Shown: positions 11,330 through 25,278 of the stretch, piece by piece
Layout: each line of letters opens with the position of its first letter
Position numbering within the stretch: the stretch's first letter is position 1
NCBI GenBank assembly: GCA_014871385.1
Contig: CM026421.1
Coordinates: forward strand, 21,504,865-21,568,864
Direction of reading: 5' to 3'
Length of the DNA stretch: 64,000 bases
Source of the DNA: Ceratodon purpureus
Lineage: Eukaryota; Streptophyta; Bryopsida; Pseudoditrichales; Ditrichaceae
Made by a program: the position numbers and the translations under genes
The notes under the pieces: model-generated
What the model was told of the DNA's origin: nothing
The model's input: the letters and a program-made list of their open reading frames with translations, nothing else
The model's database searches: none

Positions 11330-13591
11330 CTACTTGGTCACTCGGAAGCTGTAAGTGTCCACTTGGGTAAAGGTCATCTTATCCCCACACTTCACCTTGT
11401 TCCCCTTGCAAAATTCTCTCCAGCCAGCGGTAAAGTGGTACTGCGTCTGAGCTGCATTCGCAGTCACAGCAGAAGAAACTCGAACGGTGGAATTGTCGCC
11501 AATCAATTTATACTTGAATCCATCGAAATTCCCTGACCCCAGCCTGCGCCAGAACTTGGTTGGAATGTCCTACAGCAGGAAATACACGCGTTAGACAGCA
11601 ATCTTCCTCTTCTCTCTTGATCCTACACGCTAAAGGAATCTGTAACTACATTCAAGAATTGTTTCAGAATTGCAATAACAAAAGCAGACTATGATAGTCT
11701 ATTCCAATTCTCCGTCTCCACTGCATCATTCACATCCGAAACCAAGAGCTCACGATTCGAATAAATCAAAATGGACACTAATTCTATACAACACCAACAA
11801 AGAATCAGCCACATGAGCTGAATTGCTCGCCCTTTCACCTACACAACACAGCAGGATTCAAAACACGGTACAAAGACAATCCTCATGAACCCAAGATGCC
11901 GACGATCTGACCTTACACTCGACAAAGTAAGACCATCACTCCCGCAACCGAGAATTCTAAAAAAACCAAGCAAACGCAACACCATCTCACGCTCTACACA
12001 AAAAACAATCCCATCTTAGCAACTGTTTCAGCCACTCCATATAAAACATACTCGAGGCCATGACTCACAACACACTCGTAGATCAGTCCTGTAGAAGTTT
12101 GACCTAAGCCACTCCCCGGATTCACCAACGACCTCCGAATCCTACAACAATCTTCCAACAAAACCCCGAAAGCAATCCCTCACACGAGAACAAACTGACC
12201 CACGAAGCCACACTCATCAAACTAAAACACAAGTGGCGCTAATCAAACAGCAAATGAAGTAGGAATGCGAAGCACACGAACGTAAGCACTTGACAAGCCA
12301 CAGGTCAACAAGCTTCCCAGCAAAACGATGATCGCACACATAATTACCGACCAGAGCTCTCTTCACCTTCGCAACCAGAAACACCCTCCCCTAATCACCA
12401 GCTCAAACCAATACCCATCTCAATGACTTCACACAGAACACTCAACTCTCAAATCCCGAGCACAACAACCAAAGTAGTAATCAATCTCAAAAACCCACCA
12501 AAAATTTCACCCTCTCTCCCACACAGAGTGCAATGAACTTACGAGCTTGTGAATTCGGAGGTGGCTCGGGCGTATAATTTTAACAAAGGCCGGTTGCAGC
12601 CCCGGCGGGTGGTGCACATCCGCCACCAAGGTCCGCTCGTCGACTGCCTCGAAAATGATGAAGTGCCCTACTCCAATTCCCTGCTCCTCGAGGAACTCTC
12701 TCCACTCTGTGCCGATGCTGCGGGCATCACCTCCTTCACCGCGGAGAACCTTCAGAGGCCACTCCCGCTGGCCGGCGATGGAAGTAACGATTGTGCAGTT
12801 CCTCCCCCCTGGCCAGCGGGTTTTGGCGGTGAAGTGGGCTGGAATTTCCTACAAAACAGGGGAAATCACGAACTCAGAGGGAGTCGAGAGAGAATGTCTT
12901 GTCCACTGCAGATTCATGAGTGACTAGCTTCTGCCCTGTCAATAACCCCCTTCTAATCACAGCGCCATACAACTTCTACCTGAGAGTGAAGCACCCGGTC
13001 CGCGACCCAACAAAAACATCCTAAAGCCAACTAGCTTCCACACAACTGCACACACCGGGGATTCAAGCACGCTCCACATACATGAAAATACATAAACTAC
13101 TGTAGTATCGCATCTAAATGCACTGTTTAAGCCACTTCTTGCGAGCTCTGAAAGTGTACTCGAAGAGAACCGAGCTGCTGCGTGCTGCTGCTCCTGTGCG
13201 CGGCATCTAGAGGGAGTCAAGAGAGAAGCTTGCACTAGCCGGGTACCACAGGGACACTAGATTCCCAAAGCAAAGGAGGGGAATGATGACATGTATCCCA
13301 CATTCATTAAGACATCCTGAAGAAGGCTCATCAGGCCCCCTCGTCCTAACGTCCCTTGTGACCCCCTCACCTCAAAGCTCCACACACTCCCCCCTCGGCT
13401 TCAATCCAAACAAAACACTAAGACGAACAGATCGTGATCAGTTCTCTGCAAAACGGAACAAGGAGGAAACACATGGATTGGAACAAGGAGCTCACCAGTA
13501 CGTCAAAGCTCGAACTGCCAGTGATAAGGGTACTGAAGTACGTGACCCCGCTCTCCACATACGGGGTAAGCGCATCTTCGAATGCCTCCAT
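11330..13591 (-). CDS. Double B3-domain (REM-like) DNA-binding protein carried inside the transposon
   Basis: Three exons (13591-13496, 12848-12543, 11569-11330), all joined in phase 0, give 213 residues starting MEAFEDALTPYVESG and ending YSFRVTK. Exon 2 is a B3-type domain (EIPAHFT ... GTEWREFLEEQ ... GHFIIFEA). Exon 3 is a second, shorter B3-type half (DIPTKFWRRL ... AGWREFCKGNKVKCGD ... YSFRV). B3 domains are plant-specific DNA-binding folds; two per protein is common in the REM subfamily. Splice sites are canonical (CTG|GTGAGC, GTAG|GAA, CTC|GTAAGT, GTAG|GAC) and I find no stop or frameshift, so the gene looks intact. It lies between the captured SMC3 fragment and the left transposon end, on the transposase strand. 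Whether it is a captured host gene or a long-standing passenger is not known. Confidence 0.78.
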
Positions 13592-14052
13592 GAGGGATCT
13601 GTGAGAGTGAGAAGAAACTGAAGCTGTGTGAGTGAGAGGAAAATGAGAGAGGAGAAAATGAGAAGTGTGTCAAAAGAGTGAGAGTTCTGAGCATATGAGG
13701 GGAGCAAAGTGCAGGAGAGATCATGGGGCTCAAAATTGATGTCACAATTGGGTTTAGGGCTGAGCAATTACTTACTGAATCTAACGAGATCACAATTGAG
13801 GATCAGTGCGTCGCATCGCCATTAATAACTCATCATGAGATGTGACAATCTAATATATGAGAAGTGACAATCACAAAAATCACCAAACCACAACACAGCA
13901 GTGAGTACCGACAATGTAACATACACAATATTCCATGAACATACACAGTATTCCCTCAATCTACAGCATGTTACATGATGATTCATGCGAAGTCAAATTG
14001 AAACAATGGAGATTCGCTGATCATTAGTTGTGGCGTAATAGAAGTGTTTGGA
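13592..14052. other. Spacer between the B3 gene and the SMC3 fragment
   Basis: About 460 bases with no exon that I can recognise. It should hold the 5' UTR and possible promoter of the B3 gene. A purine-rich stretch occupies about 13600-13690. Confidence 0.4.
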
Positions 14053-14701
14053 ATCACCTGTGTTCGTCATTCTGCTCGCATTCGATCTTCAACATCTCTC
14101 ACACATCCAGTTCCTTCTTTGCATAAAAACTCGAAGCCTCTGTTTTTTGCCGTTCTGCAACTTCTTTCTCTTTCAACAAAGGCTGCAGCTCTTTATTCAA
14201 AGCTTTCAGCTCCTTCTCCAAATTCTTGGACTTTTCATGAGCCTCAACCACAGTGTTGTGCATTTCAGTCGACTTCTCAGAAACTCTTGCTCGAGACTCC
14301 TCAATCTGTACGTGATCACCAAAGTTGTAACCTAGATTCAAAGGTAGCCACAAGAACATACCGTCCATACATGACATAATTCATTCTAAATATAAAACCG
14401 AAACTTCGCAGGCAAGAAGGAACTGTCCTAAGGGCATATGAACATTCCACGTGCGGCGAACTCCCAGCAACAGACTAGGCGAGGGCTTGTAGCACAGATA
14501 TGGATCGAAAGACGGCATGGACAAACCTCCTCAAGTTTTTGCCGAGTGTCGAGAAGTTCTTTTTCGAAGATAGTGTACTGTAAAGATCTCCGTTGCTTGT
14601 CCAGCTGCTGATACTTTTTGAGCTCTTCCTTCTCCTCATCAAGCTCTTTCAGCCTCTCCTCAATGTACTGGACCACCTCAATAATTTGCTTTCTTCTATT
14701 T
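14053..14701 (-). pseudogene. SMC3: Captured fragment of the cohesin gene SMC3 (two exons with intron)
   Basis: Two neighbouring exons of SMC3 are present. The first (about 14701-14526) reads ENRRKQIIEVVQYIEERLKE and continues through EEKEELKKYQQLDKQRRSL and YTIFEKELLDTRQKLEE. The second (about 14310 downward) reads IEESRARVSEKSTEM and on through KELQPLLKEKE. Both match the N-terminal coiled-coil arm of plant SMC3 as I know it. SMC3 is normally a cohesin ATPase of about 1200 residues; only some 130 residues are here and both ATPase halves are missing. After KKELDV the frame is lost: a two-base insertion relative to the expected DVRDVEDR gives a TGA. The intron and splice sites are kept, so capture was at the DNA level. 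It is a transposon-borne gene fragment and cannot make cohesin. Confidence 0.82.
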
Positions 14702-14759
14702 TCTGTAGAGTTGCACATTGAGAGTGTTAGCTTTGATGGGCCAAGACTTTGAGGAGTCA

Positions 14760-15050
14760 AAAGCGCATATTAAAATTCAGTCTGCCATGAGACAAAATAT
14801 ATATATGTTGCTTGAACATTATTTCTTGCTGCTTCCGTGAACATAGCACACTCATCATCTTTCTATCTCTTGAAAAGTCCAGTACAGAGAGCTGTGCACA
14901 CAACAAGCAAATAAAAAGTCACATAAGAGAAAACATAAGCACGTACAGCTAGCAGTTACAACCCTGGATATCCTCTACCCCTTTGAGATACTGCCTGAAT
15001 GAAGGACCATATTTCTAGTTATATAGCGAAATCTTGCAGAGACGTAATCG
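14760..15050. other. Junction between the SMC3 and ECA3 fragments
   Basis: About 300 bases without a recognisable exon. The exact join between the two captured host segments lies somewhere between the last recognisable ECA3 exon (near 15060) and the first SMC3 exon (near 14701), probably inside intron sequence of both donors. Confidence 0.45.
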
Positions 15051-15059
15051 AACTTACCT

Positions 15060-17689
<2,630 letters not shown>

Positions 17690-18446
17690 TAAAAAAGGTT
17701 TGACAAACTTTGTAAACCTTAAAATATCTCCCAAGTATGCAAAAGCGACATAAGAAAACATACTAGGGGTTGATGCACAGAAACATGGTTAGCATAAAAT
17801 CCACATCATATGCCAACCTCTACTTTGAAACAGCACCTACATCGACAGAAAACACAGATCTTCCTAACCATGCGTGTACTTACCAAACACAGAAATTGTG
17901 ATGCCATCATAGTAGATAATGGATCATTGCAAAACGAGACAACACACTGACTTGTGGATACACTTGTTATCAGTAGAACGAAACCCACGCTTCACTGATT
18001 TTATGGGGGAGAACAGGGGGTTTGTACAAAGCAAAATGAGCTCCCCATAGCTGCAAGAAATCACGTATTTTTCCGGAACTCAAGTAGATGAGCACTATCA
18101 CTGCCATGCAAGCAAAAAAGAAATTGGCACATACATCTAAACCATGTGACATTACAGTATACAAGGATTACAGTATCCGAGATTACAAGCACAAGTGCGG
18201 ACTGATTGCATTGAAGTCGGGGAAGTCTCGGGCTCCCTTCACCGAGTCACCGCTCTCAGTTTCAATCTGAGATAGCAACATATACAAACACATGTCAGAA
18301 CATGAAAGTGGATTCACAATTGGGTTAGGCATCAACTAAACATGTTTGAAGTGACGAATCAACATGGCTCACCTCCACCTTTTCAGCATTTTCGGGAAGA
18401 ACTTCAGCGTCCACAGTTTGTCCCACTCTGCAAAACCGCAGTGGTG
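17690..18446. other. Spacer between the ECA3 fragment and the transposase
   Basis: About 750 bases just beyond the transposase stop. I could not match this to ECA3 exons. It may hold ECA3 intron sequence, the transposase 3' UTR, or another piece of captured DNA. A short open stretch near 18190-18270 has no recognisable family. Confidence 0.4.
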
Positions 18447-21254
18447 TCAAATTCGGAGGCCCTCATGGGCAGCCAGAAAACAAACATCTGGACAAACTGC
18501 TTTTCCCCTGCACCGTTTACACGCCCACACCGTTCTACGCCTGCAGATGATACAGAGCCTCCGTTTGCCACTGCGGGAACTGTAGTGAGCGTTCCAGGTG
18601 TGAAGAGCTGCAACTCCCGGTGTAATAGCTGTAGGTAAATGATTTGGACGGCGTCTTCGGAGTAATGGTGTGGAGAGAGGGTCCTCAGGAGATGCGTTCA
18701 GGTTGACAGGGGGAGGATGCATGTCATCAGGGGTGACAAATGTCTCAGCAGGTGGGTTGGGGATCCCACATCCAGGCGCCATGGATGCAACTGATTCTTG
18801 CGATAGAATAAAATCTGCAGTGAGTGCAGATTGCGGCAAATCTCCAGAGGACACACGTCCTGAAGGGGAAGACATGGATGGAGCATGGCCGTCACTTGGA
18901 GAAACGAACCCCTTCTTGCCAAAATCAGCTGGGAGTGGTATCTCCATTAAAGCATGGGCAACTTCAAGCTGGAAATCCCGATGTACCATGGGCCTCAAGC
19001 CGCGTGCTAGGCACAAATGCTTATGCATGATGAAAGCATTCGTGAGTGTGGTATCTAGGCAGAAGAAGTAAACCCGGTGCCACCACTTCTTGGTGTAGAT
19101 TTGGGTAGAGAAACTCCCCCGCAACTGGTCCTGAGTGTCGACTCCCCGCATGTATTTCGAATACATCAGCTGGATCGGTGAAGTTGGTATTCTTCTCTCA
19201 GCACCCCCGGAATTCCTTGTCACAAACATCCCGTACCTCTTCATAGGATCAGCTGCAGTTGATAGGAAGTGAACCCCCTTGGTATCGTGCCAGTGGATGG
19301 GCGACATCTTCAAGTCCTTGTGCATTCGGATCTGTAGCGACCCCCTCACTCCTTTCGAGCCAATCATGTGGAGGCTAGAGGGGTACCCCACCCGCCCCTC
19401 ACGGATTGTTCCAACAGCATAGAAACCACGGGACAGGAGGTCATCAAACAACATGGGACTCAAAAAAAAATTATCCATCACCACAGTGTGATGACGGTTC
19501 TCCCATCCAGATGTTAGTCGAGTGACGACCCCTGCACCGCTCCCACATGCATGCACAGGCAACCCGAGGATGGCTTCGTTTGAGGCACCGACATACACCT
19601 CAAGGTTTAAAACGTACTTGGTAACAGAACAAGCCATGCACCAAAGTTTTATACCATGTGTCACGGGCTTCGCAGGCATGAACTGTTTGAAGCTGCAGTA
19701 ACGACCATTGTATCCCACCATGCACTCGTCCACACAGAGATACTCGGATGCATTCCAACTCTTCTGATAATTGACAATGAGATTCTCAATGAGCCACCGC
19801 ACCTGTCCAATAGGATCGTACCTGGGATCCTGTTTGTTATGCACTAGAGTTGACTTGGGCACCACATGCACATGACGCAGTATGTGAAGGAATCGATTCC
19901 TTGTCATGGTGTTCGCAACCTCACTGCAATGGAGTGCTTCAGCTTGAACGCTCCAGTAATCTCGCAAAGTCGGCTCGTCTCTCACGGCCATGAATGCACA
20001 AATACCTGTGAACTGCCGAAACTCTCTTCGGGTGATGGGCTTCTCCCTCTGATTGCCTGCTGAGGAGCTCGGTGCAGTAGCCTTGAAGATGGCATAATTG
20101 TTTGCCTTCTTTGCAAGCTTCTGCTGAATCTTGTCGTCCCAGAGCTGTAAAAAGCAGTGAACTGGCGAGGGCACATCTTCTCCACTCCACCACGTACAAC
20201 CAGGTGTATGGCCTATGAAGCCATCCCTGGGCAGCATACTCCATGTTCGAGCATGCCAGTTGCAATCGGCATAGTGGGCGTCAAATGTGGATTCCTCCAA
20301 TGTCCGGGGTCCATGCATCCTGTAATCGCCAAGCTCTCCAAGTATGGTGTAGATGGACTCATCAGGGTCAGGATCAAACTCCCCTGTCGACATTCCGAGA
20401 CGCGCGCATCCACCTGCGGCCTCGACATGGCTGGTCGGGTCTGGAAACCACTCAGGATCAGACTCCTCTCGTGGACTCTCCAGGAGCGACCCCTCACCTT
20501 CTACAGCATCAGCCCCCGGCGCACTTGCCCCCGTCATACTTGGTTGGAGAAGAGTAACTCGCACCTGCGAGGTCCGAGCTTGCACACCGAGGCTTGGAGT
20601 AGAGCAATCCATGGTGAAAGTCCGTAACCCCAGCAAATCTCCAAGACAGAACGGGTCAGCAAAGGCATCCACGAGGACGTTCTGAATTGCAACCAGTTCC
20701 AACTCCGTTGACAGTGGAGGCACCCACGGAATGCAGAGGTTGACAGGAACGAGCTGTACTCCAAGATGTCTCCCGAACTCAACCTCAAAGCATACCCTAC
20801 CATCCGGACCATCTAGAACCATCTCTCTAACAATACCAAACACAAACTGACTTGGATTTGAAATGTACTCCCCGCCCCACTCTAAGCAGAGAGCTTGCAC
20901 TTGAATGCGGCGTATGTAGTTCCTACCTTCCTGGCCGAGGTCGCTAAGACTGTCTGTGGAATCCCCTTTGCAGATGTCGGGCATGTCTGCGTTACAATCT
21001 GCCCACCCTCCAACTGATCCATCTTCTTGCGAGGGGGACATTCCTTTGTCATCGCAGGGCCAGACACCGACAGGCTCCACAACTTGCGGTGGACACACCT
21101 GAGTTCGCCCATCGCTTTGACCCTCTGTAACACCAGCCCCTGAAATGTTGTCGAAATTCATTGCTCCAAACTCCTCCGCCCTGTCGTACAACTCCCTCTC
21201 CGACACAAGCAAATCCGTGCCATCAGCTTCGACACTCTGAATTACAGGTGCCAT
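18447..21254 (-). CDS. piggyBac-type transposase (DDE_Tnp_1_7), intact
   Basis: A single open frame of about 935 residues from ATG (MAPVIQSVEADG); in-frame codons further 5' lack an ATG. Residues 1-300 are acidic and low in recognisable domains. The catalytic region runs from about 385 to 770. The piggyBac aspartates are recognisable in LCVDECMVGYNGR (about D509), TVVMDNFFLSP (about D594) and YMRGVDTQDQLRGSF (about D706 and D709). Also typical are ITRREFRQFTGI and YTKKWWHRVYFF. The C-terminus ends in a cysteine-rich finger (CIICRRRTVWACKRC ... VCPDVC), which in piggyBac binds the terminal repeats. It is longer than the roughly 600-residue insect protein because of its N-terminal extension. 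It acts by cut-and-paste at TTAA, in agreement with the element's flanks. No disabling change was seen. Confidence 0.93.
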   Translation of the reverse strand: MAPVIQSVEADGTDLLVSERELYDRAEEFGAMNFDNISGAGVTEGQSDGRTQVCPPQVVEPVGVWPCDDKGMSPSQEDGSVGGWADCNADMPDICKGDSTDSLSDLGQEGRNYIRRIQVQALCLEWGGEYISNPSQFVFGIVREMVLDGPDGRVCFEVEFGRHLGVQLVPVNLCIPWVPPLSTELELVAIQNVLVDAFADPFCLGDLLGLRTFTMDCSTPSLGVQARTSQVRVTLLQPSMTGASAPGADAVEGEGSLLESPREESDPEWFPDPTSHVEAAGGCARLGMSTGEFDPDPDESIYTILGELGDYRMHGPRTLEESTFDAHYADCNWHARTWSMLPRDGFIGHTPGCTWWSGEDVPSPVHCFLQLWDDKIQQKLAKKANNYAIFKATAPSSSAGNQREKPITRREFRQFTGICAFMAVRDEPTLRDYWSVQAEALHCSEVANTMTRNRFLHILRHVHVVPKSTLVHNKQDPRYDPIGQVRWLIENLIVNYQKSWNASEYLCVDECMVGYNGRYCSFKQFMPAKPVTHGIKLWCMACSVTKYVLNLEVYVGASNEAILGLPVHACGSGAGVVTRLTSGWENRHHTVVMDNFFLSPMLFDDLLSRGFYAVGTIREGRVGYPSSLHMIGSKGVRGSLQIRMHKDLKMSPIHWHDTKGVHFLSTAADPMKRYGMFVTRNSGGAERRIPTSPIQLMYSKYMRGVDTQDQLRGSFSTQIYTKKWWHRVYFFCLDTTLTNAFIMHKHLCLARGLRPMVHRDFQLEVAHALMEIPLPADFGKKGFVSPSDGHAPSMSSPSGRVSSGDLPQSALTADFILSQESVASMAPGCGIPNPPAETFVTPDDMHPPPVNLNASPEDPLSTPLLRRRRPNHLPTAITPGVAALHTWNAHYSSRSGKRRLCIICRRRTVWACKRCRGKAVCPDVCFLAAHEGLRI

Positions 21255-21763
21255 ACGTTGCGGGCTGAAGTTCGGCCAGAAATTTGCAGGGACAACCACA
21301 GAACAATGAGTCAGTCAAAACGAAACCAAACAGGAAGACCAAATCATGGAAACCACATCTCGAAACCCATGTTTCATAATCCCAAACAAAAGCCGTATAT
21401 ACACAAATAACGACGCACAATCAGTTTCCACAAATGAACAAACATCATATGGACCATGTTAGAGTAGAAGATACTTGGTTCCTTTTATGTCAATGCAGTC
21501 TAGCACTATGCATTCAGAATTGAATCTAAAATTCTTTTGAGAGAGGCCGAACAGATCTGATGGGGTGACTTGCAGTGGCTCAGCCCATAACTAATTATGT
21601 TCAAGCAAATGTTGTGGCCATTGCACGCCTTACTTCTTTGACTCCAGCATTTAACGGGTTGCACTCTGTTTGATGTACAGCAATTCTACAATTGAGAAAC
21701 AATGGGCCTACATTTCTTACAAGCGAATCTGAATATGTGGAAGTCATTTCATAGTTCTCTTAC

Positions 21764-21770
21764 CTGGGCC
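21764..21770 (-). other. Possible 7-nt microexon linking the accessory exons to the transposase
   Basis: On the minus strand TTTTTTGAG|GGCCCAG|GTAAGA gives an acceptor, seven bases and a strong donor. Joining the phase-1 end of the exon at 21902 through these bases to the acceptor TTCAG just before the transposase ATG would keep the frame open into MAPVIQ. This is an inference from splice signals alone. Confidence 0.25.
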
Positions 21771-21901
21771 CTCAAAAAACATTGGTTCCACCTAATTGTT
21801 TGTTCATTAAATTCACAAACATGAAATCAAACTACCAACCACCTGATGCAATAAGTCAAACTGTTATGAAAAGGCCATGGATTCGTGGAGAAGGGGCGTA
21901 C

Positions 21902-24900
21902 CAGGCAGAATCTGCTCGTCTTGGATTGATACACCCACCCAGCTGTTGTCCTCCTTCGACTGAGACCCCAGCGAGAACAGACTGCGTCTCAGCCGTTTAC
22001 CAGGGGCCCTCATGCACAACACATAGGACCTCCGCTGCGGTGGTGTGAAGTCCTTTGGATCTCGGAGTTCAACGTCGGAGCAGACCTCCTCCTCGACGAC
22101 GATGGGCATCTTCTTACGTGCCGCCCGTTTCCTCATGTGCCCCGAGGCAGAAACCAGAGCTCGTTTTTTCGCTGCTGCGACTCTTATGGCAGGGTCTTCA
22201 AGAATGGGCTGGCCATCATAGCCAACAGCAACGCGTCGAGTAGCTCTCTGCCGAGGCATCCGGGGGGCCCTTGTCTTCTTAGGTGCCTCTGTTTTTTTTT
22301 TTACTGCACAAAATACAACGGCAGATCATTACAACTCTAAGCAATTACATGCTACAGACCATGACTTCCCCCCAAGCAACAGTCCCTCCAAAAAATTGCA
22401 AAACCACCATACTTCATTCTGAACGGATCAAGGCCACATTGAACTCATTTTGGACAGCCAGTACATGGTTGCTTTAGGAAGTTGTTGACAGTAAAAGTAC
22501 CTGGCTTTGATGGCTGACCCTTGGAGCATTCTCCTACCTCCTTCAACTCCGGTGACTTCTTCGAGTTCTTCGAAGCTCTCGGCTTAGCTGGTGTCTTTGT
22601 CCTTGTCTCTGTAAAGAAGGAAGCAAGTGATATGTGACATTCCAAATAGCAACAAAGGTAAGGAACATGCAAAATAGCGAATAGAACTTAAGAGGACAGT
22701 GGAATGTGCACACGCTTACCTGCACTAGTCCTGGCCCTTTTCTCAGTTGGTTTTTTCAGCGTAGCATTTGGTCTCGCAGCGGCCGGTGCAGCAGGTACAT
22801 CAAGGTCGGCATCTGCCACGCACAATGCTCAAAGATTAGCGACGGTCTCACATGCATAGAGCATACCAACAGGTTCAAAGAATTTATAGCATATTCACAT
22901 AGAACTAACTCCCGGATCACTTCACAGATTTACCTGCAGATTGAATGTCCTTCATGTTGGTGCTGATGGCACATGGAGGGTACACTTCATCATCGTCTCG
23001 GTAATCATGGGGCACATTTTCTCTATCTGAAGACAACGCGTAATCTGCAAATTGGTAAATTGGAAAGTCAGATTAAATCAATGCAAACAACTTCCTTAAA
23101 ACAAATCGATCCAAACATATACAGTACATGGAATGATGATGTACCTGTAAGCAAACCGAGGTCAAATTGTTCCAGAGTTGACAGCCATGCATAAGGACAA
23201 CCTGCCAAGAGAGAACACATGCACAGTGAGTACACTGAAGCAATGCACATTTTTTTAATCACTACAAATCCTATGAAGGGTTCACAATCTCTGAATCTCC
23301 CCTTGAATTCACTGGTGCAAGCAACAGCAGACGAGAGTCGAATGAAAGAACCCGCACAGTGCATATAGATTAACAACTGCATGAACAACCTCGAAGCATA
23401 CTCACATCCAGAACTATGAACCCAACGTTTGATCTTATCGGGAGCAATGAACCACACTCCCTTGCAAGTGCTGATGGGGTTGATTTCCTCGACTATTCCT
23501 TTCCCCTTATCGACTGCTCGTTTCTCCTTCTCGACATCTCCTTTCCCCTGTTCATCGTCATGACTGATTACTTTTGCATACCAGTGGGACATGTCCTCAC
23601 CCACAGCTGCTCCTTTTCCCTTGTCGACCTCTCCTTTCTCCGGATGATTGTCACGTTTGCACACAGGTGGGAAGTTAGGTGCACTGTTTTGACCAACAGA
23701 TGCCCTTTCCCCCTTGCCGACATCTCCTTTCTCCTTGTCGATGTCTCCATTCCCATGCTGTTGGTTAGGGTTAGTCACTGCTGGGAAGCGAGGGCCGGTG
23801 TTCTCCCCCACATCAGAATTGACATGCACCGCCGGCTGCACAAGTCTATCGATCAAACCTGTGACACAATCCAACCACCAAGCCTTTAACTCACATTGAA
23901 TCATTTCACAAAACTGCACAGAGTGATGAGTAGCAACAACTTGAAAGCAGAATCAAATCGTTACCTGTGACATAATCCACCAAGGACGTCGACACTGGAA
24001 TCCCTTGTGTAGACCCCGACATGGCCAAATTCTGAATAGCTGTATTCCCCAGCACCGCACTCGTCTTCTCCGACATGGCCAAGCTTTGAGTGACCACGTT
24101 TCCCGTGCCATGACCAAGCCCCGCAGAAGTCTTCCCCTGCACAACCAGGTCTGCCTTACCCCGTCCGAGAACAGCACCTGTCTTCCTCGACATGGCCTTC
24201 CCCTGCCCAACTTTGTTCTCCTTGCCTCGTCCGGACACCGCATCTTTCTTCTCTGCTGCGCAACTACTCTTCCGAGTATACTTCCTAACAGGCTTGTTGG
24301 TGATGGCACTCATTCGAACTGAGCCACCTCCTGCACCTACTTCCCCTTTCTCGATCTTCACGCTTAGTATATGCTGACCTCTTCTGCAAGAGGCACTGAC
24401 GTTTAAATCATCTGTTTGTGCAGCATTCGATGGCATAGATTCCGCATGCTCACGAAGTCCTCCATCTGTCATAGCACGCCCATGGCCACCCTCCTTCACA
24501 GGATCACATGGCAAGAGTTCTTTGTCTCTGTGCAAAATCAAATGTGCGATGGAGTTAGCCAGAACATATGACATCCCGAAAGACCTCTGCAACGATTGGA
24601 ATGATCTATGAAATAAAAAAACCCTGAGTATAAGCAGAAACGCACATTCTCAGTCACAAGAATCTTAATAAACATACAAAACATAGGTAACATGCTGCTA
24701 TCATAGAAAATAGAGTCAGTAGTATCCTCTTGAAGACAGGGTGACAGTTCAACCCTCGCCTAGTTTCGTTGTATATTTCAGAGAAGAAACTTGATGATTT
24801 GCATCGGCTATTCTAATTTTTTCTCTCTCTAATTATCACATCTCTCTAGATTGACTGGCAACATGTTGCACGACTCAACATCCACGTCAAGCAGCCCCAT

Positions 24901-25278
24901 ACCACCTAGAGAATTAAGACCATCATTCAAGAGCACACTGATTCACCTAACTTGTATTCAAAATTCCTCATCTGTCCGAAACCCATGGGTCCTCTAATGA
25001 TTCAAGCTGAAGTGGCCCTCATCAGCACAGGATGGAACAGGTTCTTCACTGGGTATAACGAAACAATGTTTAACCAATTTCTTCCACATCCTCACAACGA
25101 GGACAAAACCAACGAGGACAACTGATACCCTAAGTGCATGACCACTATCTCGACCGTATGACCTAAACGAAAAAGATTGACATGAAACCAGATTGACATG
25201 AAACCAGATTGACATAAAAACGAAAGACCTGCATAAGGACTAGTGCTTACCTTTCGATGTTGCTTGATCTTTCGACAT
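21902..25278 (-). CDS. Transposon-borne eight-exon gene, basic and low complexity, function unknown
   Basis: Start MSKDQATSK at 25278. Exons read as 25278-25251, 24525-23965, 23858-23406, 23201-23145, 23044-22934, 22812-22720, 22608-22501 and 22303-21902. All junctions are phase 1. The protein is rich in K, G, A and E with repeated short units (for example GRGKADLVVQGKTSAGLG and KGDVGKGERASVG). One better-ordered patch is GVWFIAPDKIKRWVHSSG. The end is strongly basic (KKKTEAPKKTRAPRMPRQR), which suggests nuclear targeting or DNA binding. If the last exon is not spliced it ends in MAFS with a stop near 21864. Alternatively it may splice onward into the transposase (see findings). I recognise no family. 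Its place inside the terminal repeats, just upstream of the transposase on the same strand, suggests an element-encoded accessory protein or an N-terminal extension. Confidence 0.6.

Noticed and set aside
12549-12923. Open frames on the plus strand near 12.5-12.9 kb
   Set aside because: They are antisense to the B3 exon, which has a recognisable domain, canonical splice sites and phase-0 joints on the minus strand.
20157-20685. Plus-strand open frames of 100-156 residues inside the transposase
   Set aside because: They are shadows of the transposase frame, which has family motifs and catalytic residues.
23416-23889. 157-residue open frame on the plus strand
   Set aside because: It lies opposite a longer, splice-consistent exon of the transposon's accessory gene; its composition is that of the complement of lysine- and glycine-rich codons.
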